DNA from: Chloroflexaceae bacterium
Lineage (GTDB): Bacteria; Chloroflexota; Chloroflexia; Chloroflexales; Chloroflexaceae
DNA length: 32,160 bases
Direction: 5' to 3'
Assembly (NCBI GenBank): GCA_012034075.1
Contig: JAAURD010000032.1
Coordinates: 1-32,160, forward strand
In this document: piece after piece, positions 1 through 7,512 of the stretch
How positions within the stretch are numbered: position 1 is the stretch's first letter
Layout: every line of letters starts with the position of its first letter
The notes under the pieces: model-generated
What the model saw: the letters and a program-made list of their open reading frames with translations, nothing else
What the model was told of the DNA's origin: nothing
The model's database searches: none
Translations under genes and position numbers: made by a program

Positions 1-28
1 AGCGATGCTTGCCATTAGGTATGAGTCG

Positions 29-58
29 TTGCCAAAAACCCCTTACCTATGCTACTAT
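29..58 (+). promoter_or_regulatory. Predicted sigma70-type promoter for the glycosyltransferase pair
   Basis: A TTGCCA -35-like hexamer (29-34) is followed after 18 bases by TACTAT (53-58). This would start transcription near 65, about 50 bases before the first glycosyltransferase start codon. It was found by motif only. Confidence 0.4.
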
Positions 59-114
59 CAGAACATCAGGGGGGGCTTTCCTGCCGTGTTTTGGCAGCTA
101 GTGGTGAGGATACT

Positions 115-1245
115 ATGCCACGGGTATTACTTCTGCATGCTTCGGTTGGAGCTGGTCATAAGCGTGCGGCACAGGCGCTTGCGAAAGCGTTTGAAACAAC
201 CTATCCAGGTGAAGTACGTGTCGAAGATGTGCTGGATCATACGCCCAGGCTATTTCGGCGTGCCTATGTCCGTTCATACCTCAAACTTACTGATCAGGCG
301 CCATTGCTGTGGGGCTATTTTTATACCAGCACCAATGAAGACCCAGAACTGGCTGAAGTGAGTAACAACATTCGCAAAGCCGTGGAAGGGATCGGAACTG
401 CTGGTCTCAACAAATTACTTAAATCCTTTCAGCCAGATGTCATTATTTGTACGCACTTTCTGCCCATTGAGTTGCTGGTGAAACTCCGGCGCAAGGCGCG
501 GTTTACGCACCCGGTGTACTGTGTCATTACCGATTATGGAGCACATACATTCTGGACCTATACAGAGATTGATGGGTATTTTGTTGCCACAAAGCAGGTA
601 CGCGAACAATTGATGCAACGTGGTGTGTCACGGCTCATTATTCATGAAAGTGGCATTCCCATCGACCCGGAAGTGACCTGCGACAAACAACGTGATGTCT
701 TACGGAAACACTATGCGTTACCCTTCGATACCCCGGTGATCACACTGTTTGGTGGCGGCATGTCAAACGAACATGTCCGTGTCATTGCAGAGGGCTTGCT
801 GCGGAGCGATCAGGCCGGTCTCCTAGTGATTGTTGCCGGTCGCAATGAAACCCTGGTCGAATCACTGGCAGACCTCGTACCAGGACCCAACATGGGGGTT
901 CGGGTGCTTGGGTTTATCTCGTATGTTGATGATCTTATTGTCTCCAGTGATCTGGTCGTTACCAAGGCGGGTGGCCTGATTATCAGTGAAGTACTGGCTC
1001 GTGGTATTCCACTCGTCGTCATCGAACCCATACCAGGGCAGGAAGAATGGAATGCCGACTTTGTGGTGATGAGTGGTGCCGGCATTCAGCTCCGTATTGC
1101 CGAGTCAGTTGCCCCGGCGGTTCAACGTCTGTTACAACGCCCCCACTTGCTTGCTGAGATGCGAGCCGGAGCAACCCAGGTTGCTCGACCACGTGCAGCA
1201 GATGACATTGCCAAACAGATTATGGTTCGTCTTGCCGAGCAATAA
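115..1245 (+). CDS. MGDG synthase-like glycosyltransferase (GT28 family), first of a tandem pair
   Basis: This is a probable glycolipid synthase that moves a hexose from a UDP-sugar to diacylglycerol at the inner face of the membrane. The 376-residue protein opens with MPRVLLLHASVGAGHKRAA, the N-terminal glycine/histidine loop (GAGH) of the MGDG-synthase/UgtP group. The C-terminal half has the GT28 fold signature: a GGG turn (LFGGGMSNEH), VLGFI, then DLVVTKAGGLIISEVLARGIP and PGQEEWNADF, which line the nucleotide-sugar site. The ATG at 115 is preferred over an in-frame start at 49 because GTGAGGA lies just upstream and the protein begins at the conserved beta strand. A paralogue follows after only 28 bases, so the two are probably cotranscribed. 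Chloroflexales contain galactolipids, which fits. The sugar and the number of sugars added cannot be read from the sequence. Confidence 0.85.
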   Translation: MPRVLLLHASVGAGHKRAAQALAKAFETTYPGEVRVEDVLDHTPRLFRRAYVRSYLKLTDQAPLLWGYFYTSTNEDPELAEVSNNIRKAVEGIGTAGLNKLLKSFQPDVIICTHFLPIELLVKLRRKARFTHPVYCVITDYGAHTFWTYTEIDGYFVATKQVREQLMQRGVSRLIIHESGIPIDPEVTCDKQRDVLRKHYALPFDTPVITLFGGGMSNEHVRVIAEGLLRSDQAGLLVIVAGRNETLVESLADLVPGPNMGVRVLGFISYVDDLIVSSDLVVTKAGGLIISEVLARGIPLVVIEPIPGQEEWNADFVVMSGAGIQLRIAESVAPAVQRLLQRPHLLAEMRAGATQVARPRAADDIAKQIMVRLAEQ

Positions 1246-1273
1246 CCGTGGTGTTAGGACGATAGAGTTCATT

Positions 1274-2524
1274 TTGAAGCCAGGTTACCACATTCTTTTT
1301 GCGCTCTCAGATACAGGTCACGGTCATCGCAGTGCTGCTACTGCCATTAAGGCAGCAATGCTACAGCTGAGTCGTGACCCCCTCACCTGTACCACATTGG
1401 ATATTTTGCGTAGTTCAGCACTGCCACTGCTCCAACAAGCTCCTACGCTCTACCAGCAATTGCTCTTACGTTGTCCCTTCTGTTATAACACGCTCTTTCG
1501 CTGGAGCAACCAACGATGGTTGATGCAACCATATGCATGGCTGTCGGTTGCCATGGCCCATCGACAATTGGTGCAGCTATTTGCATCGCTCAGGCCCGAT
1601 CTTGTTGTCGTCACGCATCCACTCGTGAATCGTCTGGTTTCCCAACTCCGTCGTCAATATCGACTCTCGTATCGTATCGTAACCGTCGTCACCGATCTGG
1701 TGACACTGCATACATCCTGGCTCGACCCCGATGTTGATCTCTACCTCGTGCCAACGCTTGAAGCAGCATGGATTGCACAACAACATGGGATACCTCCAGC
1801 ACAGATCATATACACCGGCTTCCCGGTGCATCCTGATTTTGTGCAGCAGCAGCAGACACAACATGAGGCACGACGTACTCTGGGTCTCCAACAAGATCGC
1901 TTTACCCTGCTGATAACTGGTGGTGGAGCAGGTTGTGGACAGATGAGTGATCTCGTTGCAGCTGTGCATGCAAGGTTCCCGACACAACAACTGCTGGTCG
2001 TAACAGGTCACAACCAACCGCTGTATCACAGGCTCATGAGCCGCTATCGTAGCTCTCTGATCCATATTTTCGGGTTTGTAACCAATATGCACCTGTTGAT
2101 GACTGCAAGCGATGCTGTTATTACCAAAGCCGGGCCTGGAACATTAATGGAGGCAATGACCCTGGGGCGTCCGTTGATCATGACTGAAGCGGTGGGTATG
2201 CAGGAAGAAGGCAACATCAACTGGGTTCTGGACCATGAATATGGTATGTTCTGTCCATCGCTGGGACACGTGTTGCAGGCAGTAGTGCAATTACAAAAGC
2301 GATCAGGAGCACCACGCACAACAGATAATGGGCCGAGAATATTGATGCAGCAAGGGACTTATCGTATTGCTGCTGTGATATTACAACAACTGGCAGATAC
2401 AAAACCAATGATAGACAGGATATCATTCTCTTCTGTGTTATTCCATGATAAAACAGCGAGCAGTATACTATCTTATCAGCATGATATGGTGAGTATGCTT
2501 CTTCAATTAAAGGCACGTTCATGA
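1274..2524 (+). CDS. MGDG synthase-like glycosyltransferase (GT28 family), second of a tandem pair
   Basis: This is a second glycolipid-type glycosyltransferase of about 416 residues. It starts LKPGYHILFALSDTGHGHRS, close to the canonical SDTGGGH loop of MGDG synthases. The C-terminal half carries LLITGGGAGCGQM, IFGFVTNMHLL, DAVITKAGPGTLMEAM and GMQEEGNINWVL, the UDP-sugar-binding elements of GT28 enzymes. I chose the TTG at 1274, after GATAGAG, because it puts the conserved strand at the N-terminus. The open frame itself runs back to 1073, inside the previous gene, but that part reads as a shadow. The two proteins are clearly paralogous yet divergent, so they may do successive steps (monoglycosyl then diglycosyl lipid) or use different sugars; that is inference. 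About 60 C-terminal residues after the conserved fold are low in recognisable motifs. Confidence 0.8.
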   Translation: MKPGYHILFALSDTGHGHRSAATAIKAAMLQLSRDPLTCTTLDILRSSALPLLQQAPTLYQQLLLRCPFCYNTLFRWSNQRWLMQPYAWLSVAMAHRQLVQLFASLRPDLVVVTHPLVNRLVSQLRRQYRLSYRIVTVVTDLVTLHTSWLDPDVDLYLVPTLEAAWIAQQHGIPPAQIIYTGFPVHPDFVQQQQTQHEARRTLGLQQDRFTLLITGGGAGCGQMSDLVAAVHARFPTQQLLVVTGHNQPLYHRLMSRYRSSLIHIFGFVTNMHLLMTASDAVITKAGPGTLMEAMTLGRPLIMTEAVGMQEEGNINWVLDHEYGMFCPSLGHVLQAVVQLQKRSGAPRTTDNGPRILMQQGTYRIAAVILQQLADTKPMIDRISFSSVLFHDKTASSILSYQHDMVSMLLQLKARS

Positions 2525-2581
2525 CTCGATTGTCTGGCTTACCAGTTACATCGTTGATCTCAGTATACAATCAAGGATTGG

Positions 2582-2610
2582 TTGACAAGCGCAATACACT
2601 TGATTATACT
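2582..2610 (+). promoter_or_regulatory. Strong predicted sigma70 promoter for the chain-length protein
   Basis: A perfect TTGACA (2582-2587) is followed by 17 bases and TATACT (2605-2610). Transcription would start near 2617, giving a leader of about 180 bases that contains the palindrome and hairpin described next. Confidence 0.75.
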
Positions 2611-2628
2611 ACCATCAGTCATCATTAG

Positions 2629-2646
2629 ATACCGTCCAGACGGTAT
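2629..2646. promoter_or_regulatory. 8-2-8 palindrome, operator-like
   Basis: ATACCGTC-CA-GACGGTAT is a perfect 8-bp inverted repeat around a 2-base centre, about 12 bases after the predicted transcription start. The two-base centre is too tight for an RNA hairpin loop, so a dimeric repressor site is more likely. The form resembles operators of TetR-family regulators. No regulator gene for it was recognised in the window. Confidence 0.6.
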
Positions 2647-2660
2647 TTCCTGGATCATCC

Positions 2661-2695
2661 AGATGACATCGGATGGGGCCGTTACGATGTCATCT
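2661..2695 (+). terminator. Leader hairpin, possible attenuator
   Basis: Perfect 11-bp arms (AGATGACATCG at 2661-2671 and its complement at 2685-2695) enclose a 13-base loop and are followed by only two more T residues. The hairpin lies inside the leader, about 105 bases before the coding start, so it could stop or pause transcription before the gene. The weak T tract makes full termination doubtful. Confidence 0.45.
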
Positions 2696-2775
2696 TTGCA
2701 TCATCGATAACGCTTCAATTGTTTTCCCTGGTAAAAACCATGTAGATATTGTTGCTCCTGACCAGAAGACACATC

Positions 2776-2823
2776 AGGAGTAAGATGGTAATGGAAAAAA
2801 ATGCAAGAACAACCGATTATTAA
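2776..2823 (+). other. Start region with Shine-Dalgarno, two out-of-frame ATGs and an A7 tract
   Basis: AGGAG (2776-2780) serves ATG codons at 2785 and 2791, which share a frame that ends at TAA 2821-2823 after 12 codons. The long chain-length frame starts at ATG 2801, which is 20 bases from the Shine-Dalgarno and begins at the last A of a seven-A run (2795-2801). With six A residues the ATGs at 2785 and 2791 would read straight into the long frame. The tract may be a sequencing error, a phase-variable switch or a slippage site. Confidence 0.6.
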
Positions 2824-4774
2824 CTTTTCAGCCATTATTGATCCACCTCTACGCTGGTGGAGACTCATCGTTACATGTGTTCTGGTCTCGATACTGGTTA
2901 CGTCTGTCTCATCGGGAGTAAACCAATTGGAAAGGACCGCGTTTTCTGACCAGGTCTATGTCTCAAGTGCCGATGTTGCCGTTATGGGCCTGAGCACCGA
3001 CGTATTACTGGATAACTCGGTCAAAACCACCGTATTATCCGTCCGAACGGTGGGATCGGATACCCTGTTGGCCCTTACGCATAGTAGCATCGTCGCTGAA
3101 GCAGTTGCGAAACAGCTTGAAGCACAGGGTGCGGGTGAACAAAATCCGTTACGTTTGCTTTCCCGTATTCAGACTTCCTTTGTTGGCGCAGAAGATGTCT
3201 TGGAAGACGGTCAAAAGGTCAATACCAACCTGATACGCATCACAGCAACAGACCCGGATCAAGAACGGGCGGCACTGTTAGCGAATGCCTGGGCTGATGC
3301 CTATACCAATCTGATCAATGATCTCTATGGGACTATTCCTAATAGTAGCAAAACCGAGGTTCAGGCAAATGTAGAACAAGCCCGACAGACGTATGAAGAT
3401 GCCCAGGATGCATTGATCGCGTTTCGCGAGCAGAGCCGTCTTGATGAACTGCAACGCGAGATAAGCGATAAACGTTATACATTGTCACTGCTCAATCAAG
3501 CTCGCACGACGGTGCTTTCATCAACGATGATATCGTCTATCGATGCGCAGACACAGTTCTATAATGCTCAGGTTGCTGCTACACTCGATAATCAATTGCT
3601 CGCGTTTGAAAAAGAACTTGAACGGAAACGTCTCTTGCTGTCAGGATATATTGATGAGCAAACCGCGGCACGTCTGGATAGTTTTCTGAGCCAGGCCCAG
3701 GAACGCCGGCAAACGCTGAAGAATGCCTATGCACAGAAACAAGAGTTCGAAAACTTTCTCAGTGATGCTCGCATCCTGCGCGAACAAGCACGCCAGGGCG
3801 GTGATGCTGAGTCGACAACACTGGCTCTGACATTGCTCAAAGCACGGATTGTCGGATCACAAGATTTGAATTTTGACTCACTGGCTGGGATTGAAGCGTT
3901 TACACCTGCAAACATTGTGGCTGATACCGAAGCACTGGTGGCTGCGTTGGAAGCTGAGTTGCTGGAGGTTGATGCGGTTATTGCAGAGCAGCGTCAGTTG
4001 CTGATGAACGATGCAGGTTTGGATTTGACACAGGCCCCGGATGATACTGAACTGACACGTTTGATCACGCAACAATATCCCGAGCTTTTTGAAAGTGGGG
4101 AACTCGGTCAATTGAGCCAGACCCAGGTAGTCACCGACTCTCTGGCCCAATCGGCTCAGACTCTGCAACAGAATTTGTCCCTGATCGAGAATGATGTTGA
4201 AAACCTGCTGGATATGTCGTCAGGAACATTCTTGAATCAGACGATTATGACATTTGAACAGGATCTTCGCGAACTACAAGCAGCATTGGAGCGGGAAAAG
4301 GGGAAAGAAGAAAACCTGGTGCTAGAACGAACCCTTGCGTTTCAAGCATATACCCTGCTGTCACGAAAACTGGCCGAATTTGATGTGGCCGATAGCCTGC
4401 CCAATATCGAGGTCAGCGTTGTCTCACGAGCCCTTATCCCCAACAGGCAGGTGTCCGAGAGTACGATAACCTCCTCGGTAGAAACCACCGGGCGCGGATT
4501 GCAACTGCCGCCGTTGGTGCTTGCTGTGCTTGTCGGTCTAGTCATTGGTCTGATGGCTGCCTATCTGCTCGATTACCTGGGACCTGAGTCAGTCCCCCAG
4601 AACCTGGTAGGCAAACCCGATGCCTGGTGGAACCGAGCTTTTCGTTGGGTCGTAAAGCCCGCCAGATTGCGACGTCGTGAACGTGATGGAGCAAATCAGG
4701 CAATAGAACAACCATTTGACCATCCAGGACATGATGATCCTGAATCACCACCGGATGAGAGTCAAAAACCCTGA
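2801..4774 (+). CDS. Wzz/PCP-like polysaccharide chain-length determinant protein
   Basis: This is a membrane-anchored coiled-coil protein of 657 residues, likely to control length or export of a cell-surface polysaccharide. A hydrophobic segment near residues 20-40 (WWRLIVTCVLVSILVTSV) is followed by a Wzz-type domain with the typical ITATDPDQERAALLANAWADAY stretch (about 148-169). Long heptad-rich helices follow (about 180-520), then a second membrane segment near 566-588 (LVLAVLVGLVIGLMAAYLL) and a basic, then Pro/Asp-rich cytoplasmic tail. No Walker motifs or tyrosine-kinase domain are present, so any kinase partner is encoded elsewhere. No flippase or polymerase gene is next to it. The upstream leader has a strong promoter, palindrome and hairpin. 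The start codon is uncertain because of the A7 tract; the native N-terminus may be six residues longer (MVMEK plus this frame). Confidence 0.75.
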   Translation: MQEQPIINFSAIIDPPLRWWRLIVTCVLVSILVTSVSSGVNQLERTAFSDQVYVSSADVAVMGLSTDVLLDNSVKTTVLSVRTVGSDTLLALTHSSIVAEAVAKQLEAQGAGEQNPLRLLSRIQTSFVGAEDVLEDGQKVNTNLIRITATDPDQERAALLANAWADAYTNLINDLYGTIPNSSKTEVQANVEQARQTYEDAQDALIAFREQSRLDELQREISDKRYTLSLLNQARTTVLSSTMISSIDAQTQFYNAQVAATLDNQLLAFEKELERKRLLLSGYIDEQTAARLDSFLSQAQERRQTLKNAYAQKQEFENFLSDARILREQARQGGDAESTTLALTLLKARIVGSQDLNFDSLAGIEAFTPANIVADTEALVAALEAELLEVDAVIAEQRQLLMNDAGLDLTQAPDDTELTRLITQQYPELFESGELGQLSQTQVVTDSLAQSAQTLQQNLSLIENDVENLLDMSSGTFLNQTIMTFEQDLRELQAALEREKGKEENLVLERTLAFQAYTLLSRKLAEFDVADSLPNIEVSVVSRALIPNRQVSESTITSSVETTGRGLQLPPLVLAVLVGLVIGLMAAYLLDYLGPESVPQNLVGKPDAWWNRAFRWVVKPARLRRRERDGANQAIEQPFDHPGHDDPESPPDESQKP

Positions 4775-4783
4775 TTGCGGTAA

Positions 4784-4823
4784 AGCCATGGGGAGAGATC
4801 ACTGCTCGTTTCTCCCCATGGCT
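4784..4823. terminator. 13-bp hairpin after the chain-length gene
   Basis: Perfect arms AGCCATGGGGAGA (4784-4796) and TCTCCCCATGGCT (4811-4823) around a 14-base loop lie 10 bases after the stop codon. There is no T tract, so termination may depend on other factors or the stem may protect the 3' end. It lies between converging genes. Confidence 0.55.
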
Positions 4824-4901
4824 CCCATGTGAACATCGTCCTTTGTAAAACCGTTGTGTCCTTCGTGTGCCTTGTGGTGCATTACAGCAGTTCTTTTCAT
4901 A

Positions 4902-4919
4902 GCTCGGTGTGCGCCGAGC
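4902..4919 (-). terminator. Small hairpin downstream of the cyclase gene
   Basis: GCTCGG and CCGAGC (4902-4907, 4914-4919) form a 6-bp stem with a 6-base loop, 27 bases beyond the cyclase stop on the minus strand. There is no clear T tract. The sequence between 4824 and 4901 holds nothing recognisable. Confidence 0.35.
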
Positions 4920-4945
4920 GCATGGTCGTCTGTTGGCATAAAATG

Positions 4946-6058
4946 CTATGAGGCCGTTTTCAGGTAATGAACCAGGGTTTCACCATCGATCCCTTTCAAC
5001 ATGACTCGCTGACTCTCGATCGACTGACCTTGTAAGAACGACGCGACCTCTGGGTCGGTACGTATGATATCGGTAAACACAATATCGTTCCCATGCGATA
5101 ATCCCTGGACACGGGCTGCTGTGTTAACCGTCGTTCCAAAGTAATCGGGTCGTTCATTCAGCGTTACACTTAAGCATGGACCACAATGCAAACCAACTTT
5201 CAGAATAAGGCGCTCTTCGCCACTGAGTTGACGTTGCTCGTTTAAGGTGTCGATAGCCTCCTGCATTTGCAGTGCGGCCAGGAAACTCTCACGTGGTGAC
5301 TGAAATGCAGCCAGGATAGCATCACCTATCGTCTTGACGACGGTTCCGGTCATCCTATCAGCTACCTCCATTAAGGCATCAAAGTGAAGCCGGACAAGAT
5401 GATATGCACGAGGATCACCACGACGCGCATACAGTGCGGTGGAACCAGCAAGGTCGGTAAAGATCAAAGCTACCCGTGTGACTTTCAAACTTTCATCGGG
5501 GAGAATCCGCTGCTGCGGAAAGAGCCGTTCAAATTCTGGTATCAACATCAGGGTTAATCCCGAAGAGAACCCAAGGCGTTCATTGATAGCTTGCCGAAAT
5601 GCCGTGTCATTGGCTGTATCGGGTAACCGGCGAAATCGTTCATGCGGGCTAAACGTGACCCGAACCTCGTGATCGAGGTGAGGCGCAAAATGAAACTGGC
5701 ACATTGCACAATCATCCTCGTGATGAAGTTGCCCTAATGAATGACCCATGTGTCCAATATTGCCACACTTGGGGCAACGGACATCCCAGTGTAGATCGAC
5801 CAGACCCTCATACATTGCGAGCAGCAGTATCTTGAGTGTCCGTCGTTCATCCAGTGTTAATCGCTCTGCCAGATAGCGCGGATTCATGTGAAACACTTCG
5901 TGATCGGGTGACTCGGTGAGAAAGGCTATAAAGCGATTGGCAAGCTCTTCTTCGACACCGTGCTGTTTCAATGTTACCGCTGCTTGTTCCGCTCCCTGCA
6001 CATTTTTATGGTCTGTTGATGTTGTGGTGTTACCAAATAATCGCGTAAACCATCCCAT
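4946..6058 (-). CDS. Class III adenylate cyclase with N-terminal zinc-binding region
   Basis: This 370-residue protein is predicted to make cyclic AMP from ATP. The catalytic domain covers about 193-370: FTDLAGST holds the first metal Asp (D202), VVKTIGDAIL holds K242 and the second metal Asp (D246), and PDYFGTTVNTAAR holds D305, N312 and R316. The Lys/Asp pair (K242, D305) is the adenine-selecting pair, so cAMP rather than cGMP is expected. Residues 95-98 and 117-120 form two CPxC/CxxC pairs with several histidines between them, a likely zinc site within an N-terminal domain of about 150 residues that may be regulatory. There is no membrane segment, so the protein is cytosolic. The start ATG follows AAAGGA at good spacing. 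It is transcribed alone and divergently from mqnE. The sensed signal is unknown. Confidence 0.85.
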   Translation of the reverse strand: MGWFTRLFGNTTTSTDHKNVQGAEQAAVTLKQHGVEEELANRFIAFLTESPDHEVFHMNPRYLAERLTLDERRTLKILLLAMYEGLVDLHWDVRCPKCGNIGHMGHSLGQLHHEDDCAMCQFHFAPHLDHEVRVTFSPHERFRRLPDTANDTAFRQAINERLGFSSGLTLMLIPEFERLFPQQRILPDESLKVTRVALIFTDLAGSTALYARRGDPRAYHLVRLHFDALMEVADRMTGTVVKTIGDAILAAFQSPRESFLAALQMQEAIDTLNEQRQLSGEERLILKVGLHCGPCLSVTLNERPDYFGTTVNTAARVQGLSHGNDIVFTDIIRTDPEVASFLQGQSIESQRVMLKGIDGETLVHYLKTAS

Positions 6059-6197
6059 GATCTCTATCCTTTATGCTATGATGATGCTTCTCAAAGATCT
6101 CGGTTGCTGGTCTGTGCATACGCTGGCGCTCTGGAAATAGCCGTCTTGGATCGCTTGCTCCAGAGATCGATGTCTTCAAGCAATATGAACGGTATCT

Positions 6198-6226
6198 ATC
6201 ATACCAAATCTCAGTAGCACCGACCA
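6198..6226 (-). promoter_or_regulatory. Weak predicted promoter for the cyclase gene
   Basis: On the minus strand, TGGTCG (6221-6226) and TATGAT (6198-6203) are 17 bases apart. The -10 is preceded by TGG, an extended -10. The -35 match is poor. Confidence 0.35.
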
Positions 6227-6238
6227 GGTATTGCGATT

Positions 6239-6268
6239 TTGCCTGTGGCTCAGGTTTGTCGATATAAT
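6239..6268 (+). promoter_or_regulatory. Predicted promoter P1 for mqnE-mqnA
   Basis: TTGCCT (6239-6244), an 18-base spacer and a perfect TATAAT (6263-6268). The start would be near 6275, about 130 bases upstream of mqnE. Confidence 0.5.
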
Positions 6269-6284
6269 GCCCTCGTCTTGTCGC

Positions 6285-6313
6285 TTGTCAAAGAGTATAA
6301 ATTGTGTGATACT
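6285..6313 (+). promoter_or_regulatory. Predicted promoter P2 for mqnE-mqnA
   Basis: TTGTCA (6285-6290) with a 17-base spacer and GATACT (6308-6313) forms a second promoter-like pair 45 bases after P1. Its -10 overlaps the left arm of the inverted repeat at 6305-6332. Confidence 0.4.
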
Positions 6314-6332
6314 GTTATGAAAGTCTATCACA
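6305..6332. promoter_or_regulatory. Inverted repeat TGTGATA-N14-TATCACA
   Basis: Perfect 7-bp arms at 6305-6311 and 6326-6332 overlap the P2 -10 and could be an operator for mqnEA. The half-sites TGTGA/TCACA look like CRP half-sites, but the spacing is far larger than the 6 bases of a CRP site. Confidence 0.4.
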
Positions 6333-6405
6333 GATAATCATACGATGTTCTCTATCAGGCTGATGCACTGTTCTTTGTTTGATAGCTAAGAAAGGCGAAC
6401 TGGTT

Positions 6406-7512
6406 ATGAACCAATTGTTAGCCCATTCGGATCTGGCTCCGATTGCTGAGAAAATCCAGGCTGGCGAACGTCTCTCCTTCGAGGATGGCATGCAACTTTA
6501 TGCCAGCCAGAACCTTATGGCAGTAGGGTACCTGGCAAATACCGTCAATCGGCGCTTGAACGGTGACCGTGTCTATTTTGTGCAGAATCGTCATCTCAAT
6601 CCGACCAATATCTGTGCCTTTCACTGCAACTTCTGTTCATTTCGACGTAATGGCGATGAAACCGATGCGTACATATTGAGCGTTGATGACATTGTCGAGC
6701 GAGCTGCACAGACGTACACTGAACGGACCAGCGAATTTCATATTGTGGGCGGACTCCACCCGGATTTGCAGCTTGATTATTACTGTAACATGTTACGGGC
6801 GTTGAAACAGGCCTTTCCCCAGGTGCGACTCAAAGCCTTTACGGCTGTCGAAATCGATTATCTGGCCCGAATCTGTGGAGTTGATTGGCAGACGGTGTTA
6901 CAAGCCTTGTCAGAGGCTGGTCTGGATGCTATGCCGGGCGGTGGGGCCGAAATCTTTCACTCACGAGTACGACGCAAAATCTGCCCAGAAAAAGTCGATG
7001 GTGATGGCTGGCTAGCTATTCATGGCATTGCCCATGGCCTTGGCATTCGTACCAATGCAACCATGCTCTATGGGCATATCGAGCATGATAGTGATCGCGT
7101 CGATCATTTGTTGCGACTGCGTGAGCAACAGGATAAAACGGGTGGTTTTATGACCTTTGTTCCCCTAGCGTATCATCCAGAAAACAATAATCTCGGACGG
7201 ATGCGCAAACTTGATTTTACCACCGGCTTTGAGGACTTACGTAATCTTGCGATTAGTCGTATACTGCTCGATAACTTTGCCCATATCAAAGGCTACTGGG
7301 TCATGATAACCCCGGCTCTCGCCCAGCTTTCGCTCTCATTTGGCGTCAGTGATATAGATGGTACCGTCATTGAAGAACGTATCTACCATGACGCGGGAGC
7401 ACGTACCGATCAGGGGCTGACCCGCCGTGATCTGATTCATCTCATCCGCGCCGCTGGCAAAACCCCGATAGAACGGGATGCCCTCTACAGCGAGGTGGAA
7501 GCGGTTGCATAA
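6406..7512 (+). CDS. mqnE: Aminofutalosine synthase MqnE (radical SAM)
   Basis: MqnE joins the MqnA product with S-adenosylmethionine to make aminofutalosine in the futalosine route to menaquinone, the quinone of Chloroflexota. The 368-residue protein has the radical SAM cysteines C70, C74 and C77 in NPTNICAFHCNFCSF, binding a 4Fe-4S cluster. It also has the family signatures HIVGGLHPDLQLDYY, KAFTAVEID, MPGGGAEIFHSRVRRKICPEK and NATMLYGHIE. These match MqnE rather than its relative MqnC. I chose ATG 6406, after AAAGG at 6391, over an upstream in-frame TTG at 6379. The gene overlaps mqnA by 8 bases, so the two are translationally coupled. The other pathway genes (mqnB, mqnC, mqnD) are not in the window. 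Confidence 0.93.
   Translation: MNQLLAHSDLAPIAEKIQAGERLSFEDGMQLYASQNLMAVGYLANTVNRRLNGDRVYFVQNRHLNPTNICAFHCNFCSFRRNGDETDAYILSVDDIVERAAQTYTERTSEFHIVGGLHPDLQLDYYCNMLRALKQAFPQVRLKAFTAVEIDYLARICGVDWQTVLQALSEAGLDAMPGGGAEIFHSRVRRKICPEKVDGDGWLAIHGIAHGLGIRTNATMLYGHIEHDSDRVDHLLRLREQQDKTGGFMTFVPLAYHPENNNLGRMRKLDFTTGFEDLRNLAISRILLDNFAHIKGYWVMITPALAQLSLSFGVSDIDGTVIEERIYHDAGARTDQGLTRRDLIHLIRAAGKTPIERDALYSEVEAVA

Noticed and set aside
1073-1273. Upstream extension of the second glycosyltransferase to 1073
   Set aside because: It lies inside the first glycosyltransferase gene in another frame, and the extra 67 residues have no family similarity.
6305-6332. CRP binding site next to the cyclase gene
   Set aside because: The TGTGA and TCACA half-sites are 18 bases apart instead of 6, so it is listed only as an inverted repeat.
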